DNA from: Burkholderiales bacterium
Lineage (GTDB): Bacteria; Pseudomonadota; Gammaproteobacteria; Burkholderiales; Burkholderiaceae
Direction: 5' to 3'
DNA length: 7,979 nucleotides
Assembly (NCBI GenBank): GCA_903643055.1
Contig: CAHJWV010000735.1
Span: forward strand, 1-7,979
This document shows positions 6,493 through 7,979 of this stretch, piece by piece; position 1 is the first letter of the stretch; each line of letters starts with the position of its first letter. Under the pieces are notes generated by a model. That model worked only from the letters and a program-made list of their open reading frames with translations, searched no databases and was not told the DNA's origin. A program made the translations under genes and the position numbers.

Positions 6493-6851
6493 ATCACTGG
6501 CGTGGTGCGCCTCCGAGGTATCAACGGTGAAACAGGCTCGGGGTGCGCATTGAAGTCAAAGGGGCTAGCAGCCTGACTGCGCGGGCTCATCGGCGAGACT
6601 GGCCCGGTGTTTTGTCCAGCGATCTGGGTTGCGAGCCTGAGACGAGGCAAGTCAACCCTCGGTGGACGAGACAACACCGGGGAAGCTGAATCGGTACGCG
6701 CTGAAGGGCCGCCCTGAACACCAAGACTTTTCTCCCGGACCGATGGGTGGGTTGCCCCCACAACCTGACTCGGCTTGGCGGCAGGGATCGGCGCCGTCAT
6801 TGCTACAAAGTCGTTAAAGGAGGGGATCTGACGGCTGTTGACGGATGACAT
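6378..6851 (-). CDS. N-terminal reading frame of the split candidate effector
   Basis: This frame gives 157 residues from ATG 6851, which has GGGAG 6 nt upstream and a PIP box ending 72 nt upstream. The first residues, MSSVNSRQIPSFND, are Ser-rich, have Val at position 4 and no acidic residue before Asp14. These match rules described for type III export signals in plant pathogens such as Pseudomonas syringae. Eight of the first 50 residues are Ser. Residues 1-108 are Pro/Ser/Ala-rich and Cys-free. From about residue 109 onward (IPRRRTTPVICHLQRIGSPRP...) the composition changes to Arg and Cys, which I read as out-of-phase translation after the frameshift. If translated as is, it would be an export-competent but truncated fragment. 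Confidence 0.55.
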   Translation of the reverse strand: MSSVNSRQIPSFNDFVAMTAPIPAAKPSQVVGATHPSVREKSLGVQGGPSARTDSASPVLSRPPRVDLPRLRLATQIAGQNTGPVSPMSPRSQAASPFDFNAHPEPVSPLIPRRRTTPVICHLQRIGSPRPACPRQIRRMAGCGSDPSGISRGRIPR

Positions 6852-6857
6852 GACTTG

Positions 6858-6881
6858 CTCCCAAGGAGGTTTGCAAACCTC
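6858..6881 (-). promoter_or_regulatory. Leader hairpins and Shine-Dalgarno of the candidate effector
   Basis: On the minus strand the leader reads GAGGTTTGCAAACCTC (6881-6866, a perfect 16-bp palindrome), then CTTGGGAG, then 6 nt and ATG 6851. GGGAG (6862-6858) is the Shine-Dalgarno. The palindrome can fold as GAGGTT-TGCA-AACCTC. Its 3' end, CTCC (6868-6865), can instead pair with the GGAG (6861-6858) of the Shine-Dalgarno across TTG plus a G. The two foldings share bases, so they exclude each other: one exposes the ribosome site, the other hides it. The Shine-Dalgarno call is firm; the switch is inference. Confidence 0.5.
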
Positions 6882-6923
6882 GTCGCATCGTCATGCATAA
6901 GCCGGCCTCATGTCGACCTGCAT

Positions 6924-6948
6924 GCGAAGCCTCTTCATTTCACGCGAA
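6924..6948 (-). promoter_or_regulatory. Perfect PIP box TTCGC-N15-TTCGC (HrpX/HrpB-type activator site)
   Basis: On the minus strand TTCGC (6948-6944), 15 bases, then TTCGC (6928-6924) give an exact plant-inducible-promoter box. AraC-type activators (HrpX in Xanthomonas and Acidovorax, HrpB in Ralstonia through the related hrpII box) use it to switch on type III secretion genes. It points toward the candidate effector, whose ATG is 72 nt downstream. A -10-like TATGCA (6899-6894) starts 24 nt after the box, shorter than the usual 30-32 nt, and it does not match YANNNT exactly; no exact YANNNT is seen at the standard distance. Ten fixed bases at exact spacing are expected well under once by chance in a window this size. 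Confidence 0.75.
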
Positions 6949-7197
6949 AAGTTTGCATCTGTCCCAGCCAGCCCTTTTCAACAAGCGGGGACGGAAAAAC
7001 CATCGGCCATCGCAGCGGCCCTTTGGTAATGAGGCCAAAGGGCAGGCCATGCACGGCCAATGGCCGCTTGATAAGGTTTATCTCCTGTCATTTGTCTTGC
7101 CCGAGCCTGCGAGCAGGATAAGAAAGCTTCGCCGACGCCACAGAAGCCTTTTGACTGTTGTAGCCAAAAATTCTTTGCTTCGGACTCGCTTTTATAC
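6949..7197. other. Low-GC intergenic spacer between the two effector-like genes
   Basis: No supported gene is found here. A 37-codon minus-strand frame (7091-6978, MTGDKPYQAA...) exists, but it has no Shine-Dalgarno and unselected third positions. A 9-bp perfect inverted repeat (7018-7043) and overlapping GGCCAT/ATGGCC dyads (7045-7065) make the central part able to fold. The spacer should contain the 3' end of the transcript of the right-hand gene and the upstream part of the PIP-box promoter. Confidence 0.5.
7018..7043. repeat. 9-bp perfect inverted repeat with 8-nt loop
   Basis: GCCCTTTGG (7018-7026) pairs with CCAAAGGGC (7035-7043). It lies about 155 bp downstream of the stop of the right-hand Pro-rich gene. 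It could act as a transcript-end or processing hairpin, though neither strand has a following T-run and the distance is long for a terminator. Confidence 0.5.
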
Positions 7198-7979
7198 TTA
7201 ACGCGACACTACGTTCTTTCCAGCCAATGTGTCGAAATTCGACTTGGCGTTGGTAATACTCAGATTGCCGGCATCCATTATTTCGTTGAACGATGCCAAG
7301 TTGCCGCCGACGTACGCCCTCGGCGACAAGCCCCTCTTGCTTGGATGATTGCGGCGATGCTGGAGATATGCATTGATGTCCATGTGCTCGTTGGGCCTCT
7401 CGGCACGAGCGTCCCCGATGTCGAGGCTACTAATATCAAGTTTCATCGGCTTTTTGTTCGGGCCGTACGTGCCGACCATCGACATGTGGTGATTGCGGGT
7501 ATCGGGCTTACTGCCGAACAGGGATCTGGCAATGGAACTTATCAACGCGCGGCCCTTAAACTTGAACCCCGATAACGATTGGGGTTGCGGTCGTGTCGTT
7601 GAGCCTTGCGCCGATATGGAGGGCCGCTGCGGGGTGCTTGTCCGGGCCGGTGTCGGCCGCTCGGGCGGCTTCGGCCGAGACGTTGGCTGCTTCCGTTCTA
7701 GCGGGACAGGGTTCGTCAAGCGGTGATTGGAAATGGAGGGCCCCTGGACTGAACTTGCTCTCGGCTCGGGAATGGGCTCGGGCTTGTATTCAGTTGGTTT
7801 GGGAGGCAATTCTGGCGGAGATGTCGACTGATTGATCTGGCTACTTTGAACTGATTCCTGCCGCAACAGAGGATTGAGTGGTTTGTAAATCCCTTGCGGC
7901 ATCTGACTCATTTCAGGCATCTGTTCACGCTCCAGAGATGTCAATGCCTGGCCGCCGGGAGCATTTCCAAACGGCCTGG
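7198..7979 (-). CDS. Pro-rich candidate effector, 5' end probably outside the window
   Basis: About 259 residues are visible, ending at TAA 7198-7200. The frame is open to the right edge (RPFGNAPGGQALTSLEREQ...), so the gene may start beyond it. Inside the window TTG 7944 is possible, and ATG 7920 is better supported, with GGAG 9 nt upstream (about 240 residues). Visible residues 20-135 are Pro/Ser/Gln/Thr-rich and probably disordered, with PELPPK (55-60) and RPKPPERPTPAR (101-112). Residues 137-158 (GFKFKGRALISSIARSLFGSKP) are basic and amphipathic. The C-terminal part to 259 (DINAYLQHRRNHPSKRGLSPRAYVGGNLASFNEIMDAG...) looks folded. There is no Cys and GC is lower than in the left part. It resembles the neighbouring PIP-driven gene in style, not in alignable sequence. 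I do not recognise a family; the effector role is inferred from context. Confidence 0.65.
   Translation of the reverse strand, partial: RPFGNAPGGQALTSLEREQMPEMSQMPQGIYKPLNPLLRQESVQSSQINQSTSPPELPPKPTEYKPEPIPEPRASSVQGPSISNHRLTNPVPLERKQPTSRPKPPERPTPARTSTPQRPSISAQGSTTRPQPQSLSGFKFKGRALISSIARSLFGSKPDTRNHHMSMVGTYGPNKKPMKLDISSLDIGDARAERPNEHMDINAYLQHRRNHPSKRGLSPRAYVGGNLASFNEIMDAGNLSITNAKSNFDTLAGKNVVSR

Larger units (their letters stand above)
5776..6851 (-). pseudogene. Candidate type III effector gene, split by an apparent frameshift near 6528
   Basis: Two minus-strand frames together read as one Pro/Ser/Gln-rich protein of about 358 residues. The first frame runs from ATG 6851 and is typical effector-like sequence through residue 108 (...FDFNAHPEPVS). 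It then turns Arg/Cys-rich. The second frame is open from 6555, but it becomes like the first part (VDTSEAHHASDLPSPANWQPTP...) only from about 6525. Cysteines appear only in the out-of-phase part of each frame (first frame after residue 108; second frame before about 6528). Losing one base near 6528 would explain the present arrangement. The middle is disordered, with an MQMQMQMQ tract. The C-terminus (about the last 50 residues, SRTEKRSTWANTLLNSTESKWARFNAG...) is more structured. I do not recognise a family. It could be a true frameshift, a sequencing error, or less likely two real genes. Confidence 0.6.

Noticed and set aside
6978..7091. 37-residue minus-strand reading frame (MTGDKPYQAAIGRAWPALW...) in the effector spacer, open further upstream to a TAG near 7209
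   Set aside because: It has no Shine-Dalgarno and no other start codon. Its third codon positions are not GC-biased, and it overlaps the hairpin at 7018-7043. Probably chance.
6893..7201. Plus-strand frame of 102 residues across the PIP box and spacer
   Set aside because: Low-GC spacer sequence with no Shine-Dalgarno, no codon bias and no recognisable fold.
7231..7243. GTCGAA-A-TTCGAC palindrome
   Set aside because: It lies inside the coding 3' end of the Pro-rich protein (KSNFDT codons). It has the TTCG core, but not the 15/16-bp spaced direct repeat of a PIP or hrpII box.
7939..7944. TTGACA, a perfect -35 hexamer on the minus strand
   Set aside because: At 16-18 bp downstream there is no -10-like hexamer (GATGCC region), and the sequence reads as in-frame codons.

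Overview
The window is mostly very GC-rich DNA. Its genes (an SNF2-family helicase, an Lrp-type regulator, an FrcK/YggC-like kinase and a DUF4124-like secreted protein) fit a betaproteobacterium of the order Burkholderiales. That placement is an inference from protein character and base composition; there is no marker gene here. The right third (about 5.78-7.98 kb) is different: lower GC, Pro/Ser/Gln-rich proteins without recognisable folds, and a perfect plant-inducible-promoter (PIP) box. It looks like an acquired cassette of candidate type III secretion effectors in a bacterium with an HrpX/HrpB-type regulator.

Layout, left to right. Positions 1-246 hold no clear gene, only a possible short tail of a gene entering from the left and a hairpin. 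On the minus strand are a small secreted Cys-rich protein (247-954) and, upstream of it, a 909-residue SNF2 helicase (1078-3807). A 230-bp divergent spacer separates the helicase from a plus-strand small single-pass membrane protein (4038-4343). This converges on a minus-strand Lrp/AsnC regulator (4389-4877). Next, also on the minus strand, is a P-loop kinase of the phosphoribulokinase/uridine kinase superfamily (4977-5609). Beyond it lie a frameshifted candidate effector gene (5776-6851) with a 5' control region (6852-6948), a 249-bp spacer, and the 3' part of a second Pro-rich protein (from 7198 to the right edge, 5' end probably outside).

The most informative signal is the PIP box TTCGC-N15-TTCGC (6924-6948, minus strand), which ends 72 nt upstream of the ATG at 6851. 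The encoded N-terminus fits type III export-signal rules: Ser-rich, Val at position 4, no acidic residue in the first 12. The gene is split by an apparent one-base shift near 6528. Cysteine content and composition change at the same point in both frames, so the intact ancestor would have been about 358 residues. Between the PIP box and the ATG are a perfect 16-bp palindrome and an overlapping anti-Shine-Dalgarno segment, which could form mutually exclusive RNA hairpins.

The housekeeping genes show no obvious shared pathway. The lrp-like and kinase genes are co-oriented with about 100 bp between them and could be co-transcribed. The helicase and the secreted protein are co-oriented with 123 bp between them. 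No rRNA, tRNA, CRISPR array, insertion sequence or integrase is visible.
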